A stretch of 64,000 nt of DNA, from the NCBI GenBank assembly GCA_964509545.1, contig CAZDXQ010000001.1:62001-126000 (forward strand), read 5' to 3'. This document shows, piece by piece, positions 24,128 to 33,359 of the stretch. The notes under the pieces are model-generated. The model was not told the origin of the DNA. It did no database searches and saw only the letters and a list, made by a program, of their open reading frames with translations. Each line of letters begins with the position of its first letter. Position 1 is the stretch's first letter. The stretch comes from JADJWR01 sp964509545. GTDB taxonomy: Bacteria; Pseudomonadota; Gammaproteobacteria; Burkholderiales; Burkholderiaceae_F. The position numbers and the translations under genes were made by a program.

Positions 24128-25714
24128 TCAGTGGACGACCTCGTTCTGCATCGCCCACAGGGCGGCGGCAGCTCGGGTCGACACGCCGATCTTGGTGTAG
24201 ACGTGCTGGATGTGATGGTCGGCCGTCTTCGGCGAGATGAACAGCCGATCGGCGATCTGCCTGGTCGTCAGTCCCTTGGCCGCGAGCTGCAGCACCTGGA
24301 CTTCACGATCCGACAAGCCGCCGGCGCGCTGCGCACGGGGCGGCTTTCCTGCCCGCGCCTCGTCCTGGCCCGCCGCCGCAAGCACGGCCTGGGTCGCGCC
24401 GTGGTCCAGCACGCCCTGCGAGGCGAGCCGACGCAGCTCGGCAGCGGCGTCCTCGCCGGAGAAAGGCGGACGGTCGGCGCGCTCGGCGGTCAGCCCGATG
24501 TAGATGTCCGCCGCCGTGAGCACGCACGGCGTCGCGCCGGCGGCATCGTTGCGCAGGCGCTTGTGATAGCCGGACCCATCGGCCTTCTCGTGATGGGCCG
24601 CCGCGACCGGGTTCAGCACGGCGAGGGCCGGCGAGCGGCGCAGCATCTGCTCGGTCAGCATCGGGTGGCGTTCGACACGATCGAACTCGGCGCGGGTAAG
24701 CGCGCCCGGCTTGTCCCAGATCGAGTTTGGCACCGCGGTCGTGCCGAAGTCGTGCACCAGCGCCGCCCGCCGCAGCGTGGTGATGTCGTCCTCGCCGTGC
24801 CCCAACCGCCGGGCCGCGTCGGCGGCCAGTTGCGCGACGCGGCGGCTGTGGCCGGCCATGTACGGCGATTTGAGATCAATGAAATCCGCCGCCACCTCGA
24901 GCGCGTTGTCCAGATCGGCGCCGTCCAGGCTCCGGCGCGGCGTTGGCTCCAGTTCGAGCACGGTATCCCAGGGCTCCAGCTTGGCAAGCCGGTCGAACCA
25001 GCGGCCGCCGTGCGCGACAAACAGGTCGGCCAGCGCCGGATCGTAGGTGCGGTCGCGACGCTCGCGCGCGGCGTCGATCGCCTGGGCCGGCGAGAACAGG
25101 CGGCCGATCGCTTCCATGTCGTGGCTCAGATGCACGACGCGCATCGCCAGCGGGATCGCCTGGCCGCTTGCGCCGCTGGGGAAGCCCTTGCCGTTCCAGC
25201 GCTCGAACGTGAAGCGCAGCGCCTCGCGGACAGCGGGACCGAAGGCGAGCCGTCGCGCCAGCATGTCGCCCACCTCGCACCCTGACGAGAAGTTGACGAC
25301 GATCCATTGCTGCACGCCGGCGTGGATCGCCTGGACGATCTGTTCGTGCTTCTGCGGCGGATGACCGGCGGTGGCGAAGGCGATCACGTCGCGCATCACC
25401 TCGGCCGGATTGGCGGCATCGTGCACCAGCGTCTGGGCGCGGATGGCGATCTCGTCGCCGAAGACGGTGGCCACCTCGTGTGCGTGGCCGGTGCAGCCGA
25501 TGTAGCGCAGCAGGGCGGCCCAGTAGACGGTGTCGCGCAGTTCGCGATCGAAACCGGCCTGCTCGCCGATCCACGACGCCAGCAGGCAGGAGCGCAGCTG
25601 CGACTCCAGCGGCTGGCCAAACGCGTTGTCCTGCGCCAGTGCCAGCGTGGCGATGAACTCACCGAGGCGCAGCGACGGCATGAAAATGGGGAAGTCTCCC
25701 GATGCGGCTTTCAT
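24128..25714 (-). CDS. HD-GYP-type phosphohydrolase with C-terminal LuxR DNA-binding domain
   Basis: A 528-residue putative signalling regulator. An HD-like helical N-terminal half (FDRELRDTVYWAALLRYIGC) precedes an HD-GYP domain (AGHSRRVAQLAADAARRLG, LVHDFGTTAVPNSIWDKPG, AAHHEKADGSGYHKRL) and a LuxR helix-turn-helix at the end (GLSDREVQVLQLAAKGLTTR, then ADRLFISPKTADHHIQHVYT). The usual HDxGK Lys is Thr, and GYP reads GYH, as I recall for this LuxR-fused subgroup, so cyclic-di-GMP hydrolysis is not assured. Alternative starts are 25741 (GTG) and 25681 (MPSLRLGEF, closest to the family). It diverges from the binding-protein gene by 65 bp. Confidence 0.82.
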   Translation of the reverse strand: MKAASGDFPIFMPSLRLGEFIATLALAQDNAFGQPLESQLRSCLLASWIGEQAGFDRELRDTVYWAALLRYIGCTGHAHEVATVFGDEIAIRAQTLVHDAANPAEVMRDVIAFATAGHPPQKHEQIVQAIHAGVQQWIVVNFSSGCEVGDMLARRLAFGPAVREALRFTFERWNGKGFPSGASGQAIPLAMRVVHLSHDMEAIGRLFSPAQAIDAARERRDRTYDPALADLFVAHGGRWFDRLAKLEPWDTVLELEPTPRRSLDGADLDNALEVAADFIDLKSPYMAGHSRRVAQLAADAARRLGHGEDDITTLRRAALVHDFGTTAVPNSIWDKPGALTRAEFDRVERHPMLTEQMLRRSPALAVLNPVAAAHHEKADGSGYHKRLRNDAAGATPCVLTAADIYIGLTAERADRPPFSGEDAAAELRRLASQGVLDHGATQAVLAAAGQDEARAGKPPRAQRAGGLSDREVQVLQLAAKGLTTRQIADRLFISPKTADHHIQHVYTKIGVSTRAAAALWAMQNEVVH

Positions 25715-25779
25715 TGTGCCAGCAGACGATGCGCTCCACACGATCCATCCCGCGATCGTGATCCAAAGGGAGACGCACC

Positions 25780-26949
25780 ATGAGCCAAGCAGCCTCCGTC
25801 AAGGTCGGCCTGATCACCGACCAGACCGGCCCTCTTTCCTTCCTCGGCATCGCCAACGCGAACGTGGCGCGGATGGTGATCGACGAGGTCAACGCTGCCG
25901 GCGGCCTGCTGGGCCGGCGACTCGAACTGATTGTCGAGGACAGCGCCACCGATGACAGGGTGGCCGCCGCCAAGGCCGCCAAGCTGGTCCGGCAGGATCG
26001 CGTCGCCGTGCTCCTCGGCGGCATCTACAGCTCCACGCGGCAGGCGATCAAGGGCCCCGCCGTCGTGGAAGGCAGGACGCTGTACATCTACCCCGAGCAG
26101 TACGAGGGCGAGGAAAGCGACCCGCTGATCTTCTGCACCGGGCCGGTGCCGGCGCAGCAGGTCGATTCGCTGATCCCATGGCTGATGCAGCACACCGATG
26201 CGCGCAGGTTCTACCTGCCGTCGGCCGACTACATCTGGCCGCATGTGATGAACAGGCGGGTGCGCGCGGCAGTCACGGCGCACGGCGGCTCGATCGTCGG
26301 CGAGGAGTATTTCCCGGTGGACCACACCGACTACCGCGGCACCGTGGACAAGATCATGGCGAGCGGCACGGAGGTGGTGTTCAACACCACGGTGCCGCCC
26401 GGCGTGGCGCCGTTCCTGCAGCAGCTGCACGAGGCCGGATTTGCCAAGCGCGGCGGCCGCGTCGTCTGCACCTACATGGAAGAGAACTTCGCCAGCCTGC
26501 TGCCTTCCGAACACGTCGAAGGCATCTACGGCTGCCTGGACTACTACCAGGCCGTCGACGAGCCATTCAGCAGGCAACTGCTGCGCCGCTACGACGAACG
26601 CTTTCCGGGCAGCGCCAAGTTCACCGCCGGCAGTGCCGCCACCGGCCTTTACCGCGGACTGAAACTGTGGGAGACCGCCGTCAGGGAGGCCGGCTCGCTC
26701 GAGCAGGCTGCGGTGATCGACGCGCTGGATCATGCCCGCATCGCCCAGGGACCGGGCGGCGGCGCCGAAATGGTGCCCGGCCAGCATCACCTGCGGATGA
26801 ACATGTACATCGGCCAGGTGAGCAACGGCCGCATGAAGGTCGTCAAGGCCCTGGGCCCGCTCGACCCGAAGGAACGCACGGTCGGTGCACCGCCGTCCGG
26901 CGCGCGGCCGGCGAGCCCGGATGTCAGGCCGGTCGTCGCCGCGCGATGA
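25780..26949 (+). CDS. AmiC/UrtA-type amide or urea binding protein without signal peptide
   Basis: A 389-residue type I periplasmic-binding-fold protein: VKVGLITDQTGPLSFLGIAN, VIDEVNAAGGLLGRRLELIV, VLLGGIYSSTRQAIKGPAVV, LYIYPEQYEGEESDP, SADYIWPHVMNRRV, and the family end HHLRMNMYIGQVSNGRMKVV. It resembles UrtA and the cytosolic amide sensor AmiC. No export signal precedes the domain, and an in-frame TGA just upstream rules out a longer N-terminus, so it should be cytoplasmic. GGGAG lies 7 nt before the ATG. No ABC transporter genes follow, which fits a sensor rather than a transporter subunit. Confidence 0.8.
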   Translation: MSQAASVKVGLITDQTGPLSFLGIANANVARMVIDEVNAAGGLLGRRLELIVEDSATDDRVAAAKAAKLVRQDRVAVLLGGIYSSTRQAIKGPAVVEGRTLYIYPEQYEGEESDPLIFCTGPVPAQQVDSLIPWLMQHTDARRFYLPSADYIWPHVMNRRVRAAVTAHGGSIVGEEYFPVDHTDYRGTVDKIMASGTEVVFNTTVPPGVAPFLQQLHEAGFAKRGGRVVCTYMEENFASLLPSEHVEGIYGCLDYYQAVDEPFSRQLLRRYDERFPGSAKFTAGSAATGLYRGLKLWETAVREAGSLEQAAVIDALDHARIAQGPGGGAEMVPGQHHLRMNMYIGQVSNGRMKVVKALGPLDPKERTVGAPPSGARPASPDVRPVVAAR

Positions 26950-26975
26950 CACCTTCATCCGAGGAGACCGGCACG

Positions 26976-27245
26976 ATGCCTGCGACGACCAAGGTCGAGG
27001 ATATCGACCGCCTTCCGGAAGTCTTCTCGACCAAGGGCGCCGAGAAACGGCGCCAGCAGGGGTCGAAAGGGTCGACGGTCTTTCGCGATCCCAACGAGGC
27101 CGACCGGGTCTGGGTGATCTTCGACTGGGACGAGCAGGGCTTCAGGAATTTCGTCGCCGACCCGGCGGTGTCGCCGATCCTGAAGGAGGCCGGGCACAAG
27201 GGCAAGCCTCAGGCGGCTGCGCTCGGCGGCAGGCACAGCGCGTAG
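26976..27245 (+). CDS. Small ABM-like (dimeric alpha-beta barrel) protein
   Basis: An 89-residue protein starting 26 bp after the binding-protein gene, with GAGGAG upstream of the ATG; a weaker in-frame ATG lies at 26946. The sequence GSTVFRDPNEADRVWVIFDW and GFRNFVADPAVSPILKEAGH resembles small proteins annotated as antibiotic-biosynthesis-monooxygenase-like, in which a barrel of two subunits binds small ligands or haem. The assignment is by resemblance only. It is probably cotranscribed with the binding protein and closed by the hairpin at 27255. Confidence 0.68.
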   Translation: MPATTKVEDIDRLPEVFSTKGAEKRRQQGSKGSTVFRDPNEADRVWVIFDWDEQGFRNFVADPAVSPILKEAGHKGKPQAAALGGRHSA

Positions 27246-27254
27246 CCCGCCTCA

Positions 27255-27283
27255 CCGGGCGGTGCCTTCGTGGCGCCGCCCGG
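27255..27283 (+). terminator. Terminator-like hairpin after the ABM-like gene
   Basis: CCGGGCGGTGCC-TTCGT-GGCGCCGCCCGG forms a 12 bp stem with one U-G wobble, 10 bp after the stop. No T-run follows. The remaining 27284-27557, up to the cca stop, shows no gene. Confidence 0.6.
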
Positions 27284-27557
27284 CTGTCCGTTCTGACGAC
27301 GCGCGTACCCCTGCGAACGCCGGTCAGTGACAAGGCGGTTTCGCCGGCGCTGTTGCGGTCGACTTGCGCCGCCGACGGTGTCTGCCCCGGTCGCGTCGAC
27401 GCCCTGCCGGCGCTTCGTGACACTCGCACGCATGAGAACGTCGCGCGATTCCGGCCCTGTCGCCAAATCCGCAGTCCGTTCGCCGGCGCTTCGCCTGTCG
27501 CCGGCACTTGGCGCGGCCGGATTTCAGGCGCGCTCGCCGGGGCGTCGGCTCGTCTGC

Positions 27558-28775
27558 TCAGGCCGCGAGCCGCTGCGCAATCGCTGCGACACGCGCCTGG
27601 TGCACCGCCTGCGCAATGCGCGTCCCTTCGGGCCCGACGCGTTCGGCGACGGCGCCGGCATCAACCGCTCGCGCTGCCTGCAGCGCGGCCAGCACGCGCT
27701 CGCGCTGCGGATAGCGATCGTCGGCGTGGCCGGCCCGGCCGCGCGCATCGGCCTCGCAGGCATCGAGCACCTGTGCCAGCAGTTCGGGGCGGCGCAGCGC
27801 GTCGCAGCGCTCGAGTAGCCGCAGCAGCGCGGCGGCATCGAACTCCAGCGCGCGGTGGATGTGGCCGTGCTCGCGCGCGGCGAGGATGGCGGCGTCGCGG
27901 CAGTCGTTCGGCACCCGCAACCGCTCGTTCACGGCGCGGGCCAGTTCGACGCTGCGCTCTTCGTGGCCGACATGGCGCGGCCATTCGTCCGGCGGCGTCG
28001 TGCCCTTGCCGAGGTCGTGCATCGCCGCCGCCCAGCGCGCCGGCAGTTGCGCGCCCATTCGCGCTGCCGCGTCGAGCACCAGCATCATGTGCAGGCCGGT
28101 GTCGACCTCGGGGTGATAGTCGGCGCGCTGCGGCACGCCCCACAGGCGGTCGAACTCGGGCAGCAGCCGTTGCAGCGCGCCGCACTCGCGCAGGGTCTCG
28201 AACATCCGCGCCGGCCGCGCTTCCATCAGGCCGCGCGAAAGTTCCTGCCAGACGCGCTCGGGCACGAGCGCGTCGACTTCACCCGATTCGACCATTGACT
28301 GCATCAGCCGCATCGTTTCGTCGGCGACCCGAAAGCCGCCGAAGCGCGCGGCAAACCGCGCCACGCGCAGGATGCGCACCGGGTCCTCGGCGAAGGCAGG
28401 CCCGACATGGCGCAGCACCTTCGCCTCGAGGTCGGCGCGGCCGCCGAAGGGATCGACCAGCGCCCCGGCCTCGTCGAGCGCCATGGCATTGATAGTCAGG
28501 TCGCGCCGCGCCAGGTCCTGCTCGAGCGTGACCTCTGGCGCGGCGTGGAAGGCGAAGCCGTGGTAGCCGGGCGCCGTCTTGCGCTCGGTGCGCGCCAGCG
28601 CGTATTCCTCCTGCGTCTGCGGGTGCAGGAAGACCGGGAAATCGCGACCCACCGGGCGGAAGCCGGCGGCGAGCATCTCGTCCGGCGTGGCGCCGACGAC
28701 GACCCAGTCGCGGTCGGCGACCGGGCGACCGAGCAGCTGGTCGCGCACGCAGCCGCCGACGGCGTAGATCTTCAT
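27558..28775 (-). CDS. cca: CCA-adding enzyme (multifunctional, with HD domain)
   Basis: Adds or repairs the 3' CCA of tRNAs. The nucleotidyltransferase signature is at the very start (VGGCVRDQLLGRPVADRDWV with the D-x-D pair), followed by the tRNA head and neck motifs (RRDLTINAMALDE, DPVRILRVARFAARFG). A C-terminal HD domain (WAAAMHDLGKGTTPPDEWP, AAREHGHIHRAL) is the feature of the class II multifunctional enzyme with phosphatase and phosphodiesterase activity. It is full length at 405 residues. It is the last gene of a minus-strand run with the GST and NDUFA9-like genes, 10 bp after the GST stop. Confidence 0.95.
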   Translation of the reverse strand: MKIYAVGGCVRDQLLGRPVADRDWVVVGATPDEMLAAGFRPVGRDFPVFLHPQTQEEYALARTERKTAPGYHGFAFHAAPEVTLEQDLARRDLTINAMALDEAGALVDPFGGRADLEAKVLRHVGPAFAEDPVRILRVARFAARFGGFRVADETMRLMQSMVESGEVDALVPERVWQELSRGLMEARPARMFETLRECGALQRLLPEFDRLWGVPQRADYHPEVDTGLHMMLVLDAAARMGAQLPARWAAAMHDLGKGTTPPDEWPRHVGHEERSVELARAVNERLRVPNDCRDAAILAAREHGHIHRALEFDAAALLRLLERCDALRRPELLAQVLDACEADARGRAGHADDRYPQRERVLAALQAARAVDAGAVAERVGPEGTRIAQAVHQARVAAIAQRLAA

Positions 28776-28785
28776 CGACGACGGT

Positions 28786-29433
28786 TCATTGCTCGATGAT
28801 CTCCGCCTCTTCCTCGGCCGCGGCGATCCATTCCTTCATCGGTGCCAGTGACAGCACCTGCGCGCTGTAGGCTGTGAGCGGCTGCGGCAACTGCACCGCA
28901 TAGGTGGCGAAGCGCGTCACCACCGGAGCGTAGAAGGCATCGGCGATCGAGAAGGCGCCGTAAAGGAAGGGGCCGCCGCTGGCGGCCAGCGCCTCGCTCC
29001 AGATGGTTTCGATGCGGCCGAGCTGATCGACCACCTCGGCGAGCGCCATCGATCCGGCACCGCGTCCCGGCAGCCGGGCGCGGATGTCCATCGGCAGGTG
29101 CTGGCGCAGCGCGGCGAAGCCCGAATGCATCTCGGCGGTCACCGAGCGGGCGCGGGCGCGGGCGGCTCGATCGGCCGGCCACAGCGACCCGTTGGCATAG
29201 GTTTCGTTGACGTACTCGCAGATTGCCAGAGAGTCCCACACCTTCTGTTCACCGTCGATCAGGCACGGCACGCGCCCGGTGGGCGAGTACTCGAGGATGT
29301 TCTCGCGCGTCTGCGGATGGTCAAGCGCGATACGGACCTCATCGAAGGCGACGCCGGCCATTTTCATCGCCAGCCACGCGCGCAAGGACCACGACGAATA
29401 GTTCTTGTTGCCGATCACCAGAGTCAGTGCCAT
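28786..29433 (-). CDS. Glutathione S-transferase family protein
   Basis: A 215-residue GST: thioredoxin-like N-terminal domain with NKNYSSWSLRAWLAMKMAG (the Ser pair at the active-site position), the cis-Pro block PTGRVPCLIDG, and WDSLAICEYVNETY for the glutathione gamma-glutamyl contact. The helical C-domain contains PFLYGAFSIADAFYAPVVTR with the N-capping box. The ATG at 29433 follows CGAGGAGG. The substrate is unknown. Confidence 0.9.
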   Translation of the reverse strand: MALTLVIGNKNYSSWSLRAWLAMKMAGVAFDEVRIALDHPQTRENILEYSPTGRVPCLIDGEQKVWDSLAICEYVNETYANGSLWPADRAARARARSVTAEMHSGFAALRQHLPMDIRARLPGRGAGSMALAEVVDQLGRIETIWSEALAASGGPFLYGAFSIADAFYAPVVTRFATYAVQLPQPLTAYSAQVLSLAPMKEWIAAAEEEAEIIEQ

Positions 29434-29483
29434 CGTCGAACCTCCTCGCGGTTGCAGCACCGGCCCCGTGGCCGGCACAGGGT

Positions 29484-30434
29484 TCAGCGCCGGGCGCGGG
29501 CGCGAAAGCCGCCGAAGCGCGTGCGCGGGTGCAGCCCGGCCAGGTATAGCGAAGCTTCCGGCTCCATCGGCGTGGCGGTGATGCCGAGTTCAGGGGCCGG
29601 CACATATGGCTGCCGACTGGCGATGTTGTCGCGCTTCATCGAATCGAGGTTGTCGCGCGACAGCAGCGGCTCGCCGGGCGCCAGTTCCATCAGCCGCGCC
29701 TGCAGCCGCGCAATACCGTCCGGCAGCGCGATCACCGGCCGCCTGTGGCCGGCGGCGCTGGCGGCGAATCGCACCAGTTCGCGCAGCGTGTAGATCCTGG
29801 GGCCGGCAAGTTCGTAGGTCTTGCCGACAGTAGCGTCGTTGTCGAGACTGTTGACGAAGGCGCGCGCCACATCCTCGACCCACACCGGCTGGAACTTCAC
29901 GTCGGCGCCGCCGATCGGCAGCACCGGCGCGATCGCGGCGAGACTGGCGAACATGTTGAGGAAGGCGTCTTCGGCACCGAAAACCACCGACGGCTGGAAA
30001 ATGGTCCAGGCGAGCTTCGATTCGCGCACCGCCTGCTCGGCGCGGCCCTTGCTGCGCTGGTACATCGACGGGCCGTTCGGATCGGCGCCGAGCGCACTCA
30101 TGTGCAGGTAACGGCGCGCCTTGCTGCGCGCACAGGCGGCAAGCACGCGCTGCGTCAGGGTCACGTGAACGCGCTCGAACTGCGCCTCGGTGCCGTGAAG
30201 GATTCCGACCAGGTTGATCACCGCGTGCTGGCCGTCGACCAGCCGTTCGAGCGCGGCGTCGTCATGCACGTTGGCCTCGACCACGTCGCAGGTCGGCAGC
30301 AGGATCAGGTGCTTGGCGTGGTCCCGCCGCCGCGACGGCACCAGCACGCGGCAACCGCGGCCGACCAAGAGGTTGACGATGTAGCGGCCGATGAACCCGG
30401 AGCCGCCGATCACGAGGATGTTCTTGTGCTGCAT
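29484..30434 (-). CDS. NDUFA9-like NAD(P)-binding epimerase-family protein
   Basis: A 316-residue atypical SDR of the complex I NDUFA9 subunit family: NILVIGGSGFIGRYIVNLLV (nucleotide site), HAVINLVGILHGTEAQFERV, YLHMSALGADPNGPSMYQRS with KGRAEQAVRES, WTIFQPSVVFGAEDAFLNMF, and FQPVWVEDVARAFVNSL. The catalytic Tyr-x3-Lys pair is present as YQRSK. Proteins of this family are common in betaproteobacteria with no assigned substrate. The 202 bp upstream of its start, to the exonuclease gene, hold no gene. Confidence 0.9.
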   Translation of the reverse strand: MQHKNILVIGGSGFIGRYIVNLLVGRGCRVLVPSRRRDHAKHLILLPTCDVVEANVHDDAALERLVDGQHAVINLVGILHGTEAQFERVHVTLTQRVLAACARSKARRYLHMSALGADPNGPSMYQRSKGRAEQAVRESKLAWTIFQPSVVFGAEDAFLNMFASLAAIAPVLPIGGADVKFQPVWVEDVARAFVNSLDNDATVGKTYELAGPRIYTLRELVRFAASAAGHRRPVIALPDGIARLQARLMELAPGEPLLSRDNLDSMKRDNIASRQPYVPAPELGITATPMEPEASLYLAGLHPRTRFGGFRARARR

Positions 30435-30636
30435 GGTCCCGATCGAGTCACCGCGAAGCGATTCTACGTTCGCGACCCGCGATCCGGCTGCGCTGCCTGC
30501 ATCCTGGGCGGATGGCGGCGGCGACCGGCGGCCTCGCTTCAGGCCATAGGCTCGGCAAGCCCGCCACCGGCAGGCACACTGTGCACGGGGTTTCGTCGGT
30601 AGAACGGCACGGCCGCAGTTGCCGGCACTCCCGGCT

Positions 30637-31332
30637 TCAGCGCTTGCCGAGCCAGTGCTGCGCCTTCTGCATCTCGATCAGATGCGCCGGGCAGGTCATG
30701 TCGACGCGATCAGCCGCGGCAAGCGCCACCTGCAGCATCTGCGCCGTGGCCAGCGCGTCGGCCAGCGCGTCGTGGCGGGCCAGCATGCGGATCTTCATCA
30801 TCGCCAGCCAGTCGTCCATCGTGCGGCAGTCGTTGGCCGGGTACAGCGCCGGCAGCACCTTGGCCAGATCGATCCAGGCGCTCTGGGTGGCGACGCCGAG
30901 CGTTTCCTTCAGTGCACGGTCGATCATCGACTGGTCGAACTCGGAGCGAAAAGCCACGAGCGGCGCATGGCCAACGTACTCGAGGAAGCGGACCAGCGCC
31001 TCGGCCGGGTCCTCGCCGGACATCTGCCGCTGGCCGCCGATGCGATGCACGAGGATGTTGTCGCGGCTGGACGACTCCGGCTGCCGCAGCAAGACCTCGA
31101 AGCAGCCAGCCAGGTCGATCAGTCCGCCGCTCACCGAAACGGCGCCGATCGACAGCACCCGGTCGCGGCGCATGTCCAGCCCGGTGGTCTCGACATCGAC
31201 GGTGACGTAGCGCGACTTTCGGTGCCGGTTCCGCGTCGGCGGCGGCGACATCTCGGACAGCCGCTGCAGCCGCATCTCGAGTTGCGGTGCCAGCCGGGGC
31301 GCGGAGCCGAACCACTTCGCCAGCAGTCCCAT
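30637..31332 (-). CDS. DnaQ-like 3'-5' exonuclease (DEDDh)
   Basis: A 231-residue exonuclease of the DnaQ/RNase T fold. ExoI motif: YVTVDVETTGLD with the Asp-x-Glu pair; ExoII: PLVAFRSEFDQSMIDRAL; ExoIII: RHDALADALATAQM with His and Asp. All acidic residues and the DEDDh His are present. It follows the DUF294 gene by 14 bp, and this pairing near actP is one I recognise from other proteobacteria, where the exonuclease and DUF294 protein accompany acetate transport. Confidence 0.9.
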   Translation of the reverse strand: MGLLAKWFGSAPRLAPQLEMRLQRLSEMSPPPTRNRHRKSRYVTVDVETTGLDMRRDRVLSIGAVSVSGGLIDLAGCFEVLLRQPESSSRDNILVHRIGGQRQMSGEDPAEALVRFLEYVGHAPLVAFRSEFDQSMIDRALKETLGVATQSAWIDLAKVLPALYPANDCRTMDDWLAMMKIRMLARHDALADALATAQMLQVALAAADRVDMTCPAHLIEMQKAQHWLGKR

Positions 31333-31346
31333 CGCGCCGCGCGTCG

Positions 31347-33257
31347 CTACAGCGACATCGAGAACGTTTCCTTCAGCCGCTGCTGCAGCTTGCGCGCCTG
31401 CCGCAGCGCCTCCTTGAGCATGCGCTGGTCGATGTCGTTCAGCGCATAGGGATCGATCCGGTTCGGCGCCGCCGGCATCTCTCCCCGGCCCTGGCTGCGC
31501 AGGCGCAGCACCTGCAGGTAGTGGAAGGCCTCCACCGTCGCATCGACGTGCCGCCGGTCGACCCTGAGTTTTTCGCCGGCGATGCGCAGGCGCTCCGCGG
31601 TGCCCGTCGCCGCGATACCGTTGGCCAGCGCGAAGACCCGTGCCGCGTCGACGAAGATGCGCGTGCCGCGGACCTTCAGGTCAAGCGTGCCGGCATGCGG
31701 GCCGTCGTCGTCGACCGCGAAGGCGCGGATCAGCCCAAGCGGCGGCTCGGTCTGCAGCGCGTTGGCGACCATCAGCCGCAGGAACAGCTTGTTGTCCTGT
31801 GTGCGCGCCAGCAGCCATTGCGACAGCCGGTCGGTCAGCGCGCTGTCGCCGGCCAGAGGCCGGAAGTCGAAGAAGATGTTGGCGCGCAGCAGCGCCTCCG
31901 GCGTGGGTTCGGTCAGCCACTGCGTGAACCGCTCGCGCCATGCCTCCTCGGACAGGCACCACTCGGCGTTGCTGGCCATGATGCCGCCCTTGCACAGCGG
32001 GAAGCCGAGAGTGTCCAGCGCCTGGTTGGCTTCGCGGGCGCAGGCCAGCAGTTCGCGCCGCTGGCGCAGCTGCTCGCCGGCTGAAATTCCCGGCGCGACG
32101 TGGTAGATGAGCGCGTTGTCCTGGTCGGTGGCCAGCGTCTGCTCGCCGCGCCCTTCGGCTCCCAGCGCCATCCAGCACCAGGTGATGTTGGTCAGGTCGT
32201 AGTCGGTGACGATGCGCGTCAGCACCTCGCGCGTCAGCGCGTCGTTCAGCGCCGATACCGTTCGCGTCAGCGCTTCGGCCGACACGCCCTGCGCCAGCAG
32301 GTTGTTGGCCAGGTTGCGGATGTCGCCGGCGACCTGCGCCATCGAGGCGATCGTGCGCGCCGAGCGGATGGCGTGATGGATCTGCCGCAGCGAGACCCGC
32401 TGCAGCGCGAACAGGTCGTGCTCGGCCACCGTGCCGAGCACGCGGCCGCGATCGGTGACGATCATCTGATGGAAGCCGCCGGCGGCCATCTCCTGCATCG
32501 CCTCCAGCGCCGTCGAATCGGCCGGCAGCGTCATCGGGTTGCGCGTCATCACCTGCGCGATCGGCACGTCGAGCGACACTTCCTGCAGCACCACCCGGTC
32601 GCGCAGGTCGTTCAGCGTGAACACGCCCATAGGCGCGGCGTCCTCGTCGACGACGATGATCGAACGAACCGCACTGGCGCGCATGCGCTTGAGCGCCTCG
32701 CGCAGCGTCGTCGAAGCGTCGCAGGTCACCGGCTCGCGGGCGACGAATTCGGCCAGCGGCCGCGTCAGCGAGTGCTGGTCGGCGGCGACCTGGCTGTAGT
32801 GGCGCTGCAGTTCGGCCAGCGACTGCTGCGCCAGCACGGTGACCGCCTGCGTGCAGAAGTGCTCGAATTCCGGCGAAATTTCGCGCAGCCGGCGGAAATC
32901 GTCGACGCCGACCAGGTAGGCGAAGACGTCGTCGACGGCGCGGTAGGTCCGGGTCGGCTGCCCGCCGGCCGACAGCGCGCCGACCGGGAAGCACTCGCCT
33001 GTGGTCAGCACTCGGTCGGGCAGCGTGTCCAGGCCGGCGGTCTGGCTGGTTACGGTGCCGCTCTCGATGATGTGAAACTGCGGAAAGGGTCCGGCGTTGC
33101 GGTCGACGACGATCGCGTCCTTGGGGAAGTACGCCAGTTTCAGCCGCGGGATCAGGAACTGCAGCGCCGCCTCGCTCATCGTCGAAAACGGCGGATGCCG
33201 GCGCAGGAAGTCGCGCACCGAGTCGTAGACGAGGGCAGGCGTGGTCGGTTCGTTCAT
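31347..33257 (-). CDS. cNMP-binding/CBS/DUF294 nucleotidyltransferase-like signalling protein
   Basis: A 636-residue cytoplasmic regulator. Domains in order: cyclic-nucleotide-binding-like region (about 15-130, FHIIESGTVTSQTAGLD, VLTTGECFPVGALSAGG), CBS pair (about 160-285, VTCDASTTLREALKRMRAS, MTRNPMTLPADSTALEAMQ), then the DUF294 GlnD-like nucleotidyltransferase (WCWMALGAEGRGEQTLATDQ, DNALIYH) and its C-terminal helical domain. The GAEGRGEQT...D.D pattern keeps the catalytic residues. The ATG at 33257 was chosen because the longer frame to 33344 lacks domain sequence. It lies between actP and the exonuclease. Confidence 0.9.
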   Translation of the reverse strand: MNEPTTPALVYDSVRDFLRRHPPFSTMSEAALQFLIPRLKLAYFPKDAIVVDRNAGPFPQFHIIESGTVTSQTAGLDTLPDRVLTTGECFPVGALSAGGQPTRTYRAVDDVFAYLVGVDDFRRLREISPEFEHFCTQAVTVLAQQSLAELQRHYSQVAADQHSLTRPLAEFVAREPVTCDASTTLREALKRMRASAVRSIIVVDEDAAPMGVFTLNDLRDRVVLQEVSLDVPIAQVMTRNPMTLPADSTALEAMQEMAAGGFHQMIVTDRGRVLGTVAEHDLFALQRVSLRQIHHAIRSARTIASMAQVAGDIRNLANNLLAQGVSAEALTRTVSALNDALTREVLTRIVTDYDLTNITWCWMALGAEGRGEQTLATDQDNALIYHVAPGISAGEQLRQRRELLACAREANQALDTLGFPLCKGGIMASNAEWCLSEEAWRERFTQWLTEPTPEALLRANIFFDFRPLAGDSALTDRLSQWLLARTQDNKLFLRLMVANALQTEPPLGLIRAFAVDDDGPHAGTLDLKVRGTRIFVDAARVFALANGIAATGTAERLRIAGEKLRVDRRHVDATVEAFHYLQVLRLRSQGRGEMPAAPNRIDPYALNDIDQRMLKEALRQARKLQQRLKETFSMSL

Positions 33258-33359
33258 CGCCGGAGAACCTGGGACGCGTTCGAGGCGGAGGTCAGCTGGC
33301 GCTGCGGCAAGTATGTTCCACCTCGCCGCCGCCGGGCTGTGCATGGGTCAATGCAACGA

